Assembly: GCA_038065755.1 (NCBI GenBank)
Contig: JBBTQJ010000036.1
Span: forward strand, 1-38,169
From: JBBTQJ01 sp038065755
GTDB taxonomy: Bacteria > Patescibacteriota > Minisyncoccia > Minisyncoccales > Staskawiczbacteraceae
Direction of reading: 5' to 3'
DNA: 38,169 nucleotides
Shown piece by piece: positions 38,157 to 38,169 of this stretch. How positions within the stretch are numbered: position 1 is the stretch's first letter; each line of letters starts with the position of its first letter. Below the pieces are notes generated by a model. That model did no database searches and was not told the origin of the DNA. It worked only from the letters and a program-made list of their open reading frames with translations. Position numbers and translations under genes: made by a program.

Positions 38157-38169
38157 ATGAACACAGGGA
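38157..38169 (+). CDS. Possible start of a divergent gene
   Basis: An ATG at 38157 follows the plus-strand promoter by a few bases, reading MNTG to the window edge. Only four codons are visible, so the product cannot be judged. It is listed because the divergent promoter points to it. Confidence 0.25.

Noticed and set aside
1..38169. CRISPR arrays and rRNA genes
   Set aside because: No regularly spaced direct repeats with spacers and no rRNA-like segments were seen on either strand.

Overview
This window looks like part of a Patescibacteria (Candidate Phyla Radiation, probably Parcubacteria-like) chromosome. The evidence is AT-rich DNA, compact housekeeping genes often lacking a clear Shine-Dalgarno sequence, short versions of ValS and IF-2, a run of TrbC/VirB2-like pilin genes, an intein in FtsH, several LAGLIDADG/GIY-YIG genes and the standard code (TGA is used as stop). 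The taxonomy is inferred from gene character, not from a marker-gene tree.

Layout. 1-7358: 3' end of recG, two small coiled-coil genes, a membrane GT2 glycosyltransferase, tRNA-Glu, tsaD, valS and a PrsW-type membrane protease. 7359-8360: a GIY-YIG ORF inside a perfect 12-bp inverted repeat, Hsp20 and tRNA-Leu. 8382-10401: five tandem small TrbC/VirB2-like pilin genes. 10410-16162: a methyltransferase, a four-helix-bundle (23S IVS family) gene inside AT-rich inverted repeats, gyrA behind a MntA/HepT toxin-antitoxin pair, a decayed second HEPN/MNT pair and an MBL-fold hydrolase. 16263-24752: rpsA, then three genes each with its own sigma70-like promoter and terminator (MYG1/DHH-like, NYN nuclease-like, and a GC-richer 649-aa ORFan), then ftsH with a 448-aa intein. 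24808-27677: six tRNAs in two clusters, HicBA between a truncated and an intact rluD-like start, rplS and a secreted 3D-domain protein. 27745-33656: ZIP transporter, a GC-rich hairpin repeat, an XRE/78-aa/J-domain operon, tRNA-Leu and tRNA-Cys, a free-standing LAGLIDADG endonuclease, rbfA, infB and DUF4446. 33723-38159: a restriction-modification locus and a second XRE-led operon.

The most striking object is the 505-aa protein at 33777-35294. It is a complete LexA-type repressor (HTH, Ala-Gly cleavage site, Ser118/Lys156 dyad) fused in one frame to a beta-class DNA methyltransferase (DPPY, HPTQKP, FVGTG, plus a C2H2-like zinc element). It converges with a predicted PD-(D/E)XK endonuclease and a small XRE controller. 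A TATACT-ttt-AGTATA palindrome lies exactly on its -10 box. The sequence therefore suggests a restriction-modification system whose methyltransferase is its own, possibly DNA-damage-cleavable, repressor.

The second theme is small palindromic DNA. At least four families of short palindromes occur both between genes and in frame inside core genes (recG, tsaD, valS, rluD), like the Rickettsia palindromic elements. A roughly 170-bp GC-rich multi-hairpin repeat with a G-run loop closes both XRE-led operons, at the stop codon of each last gene.
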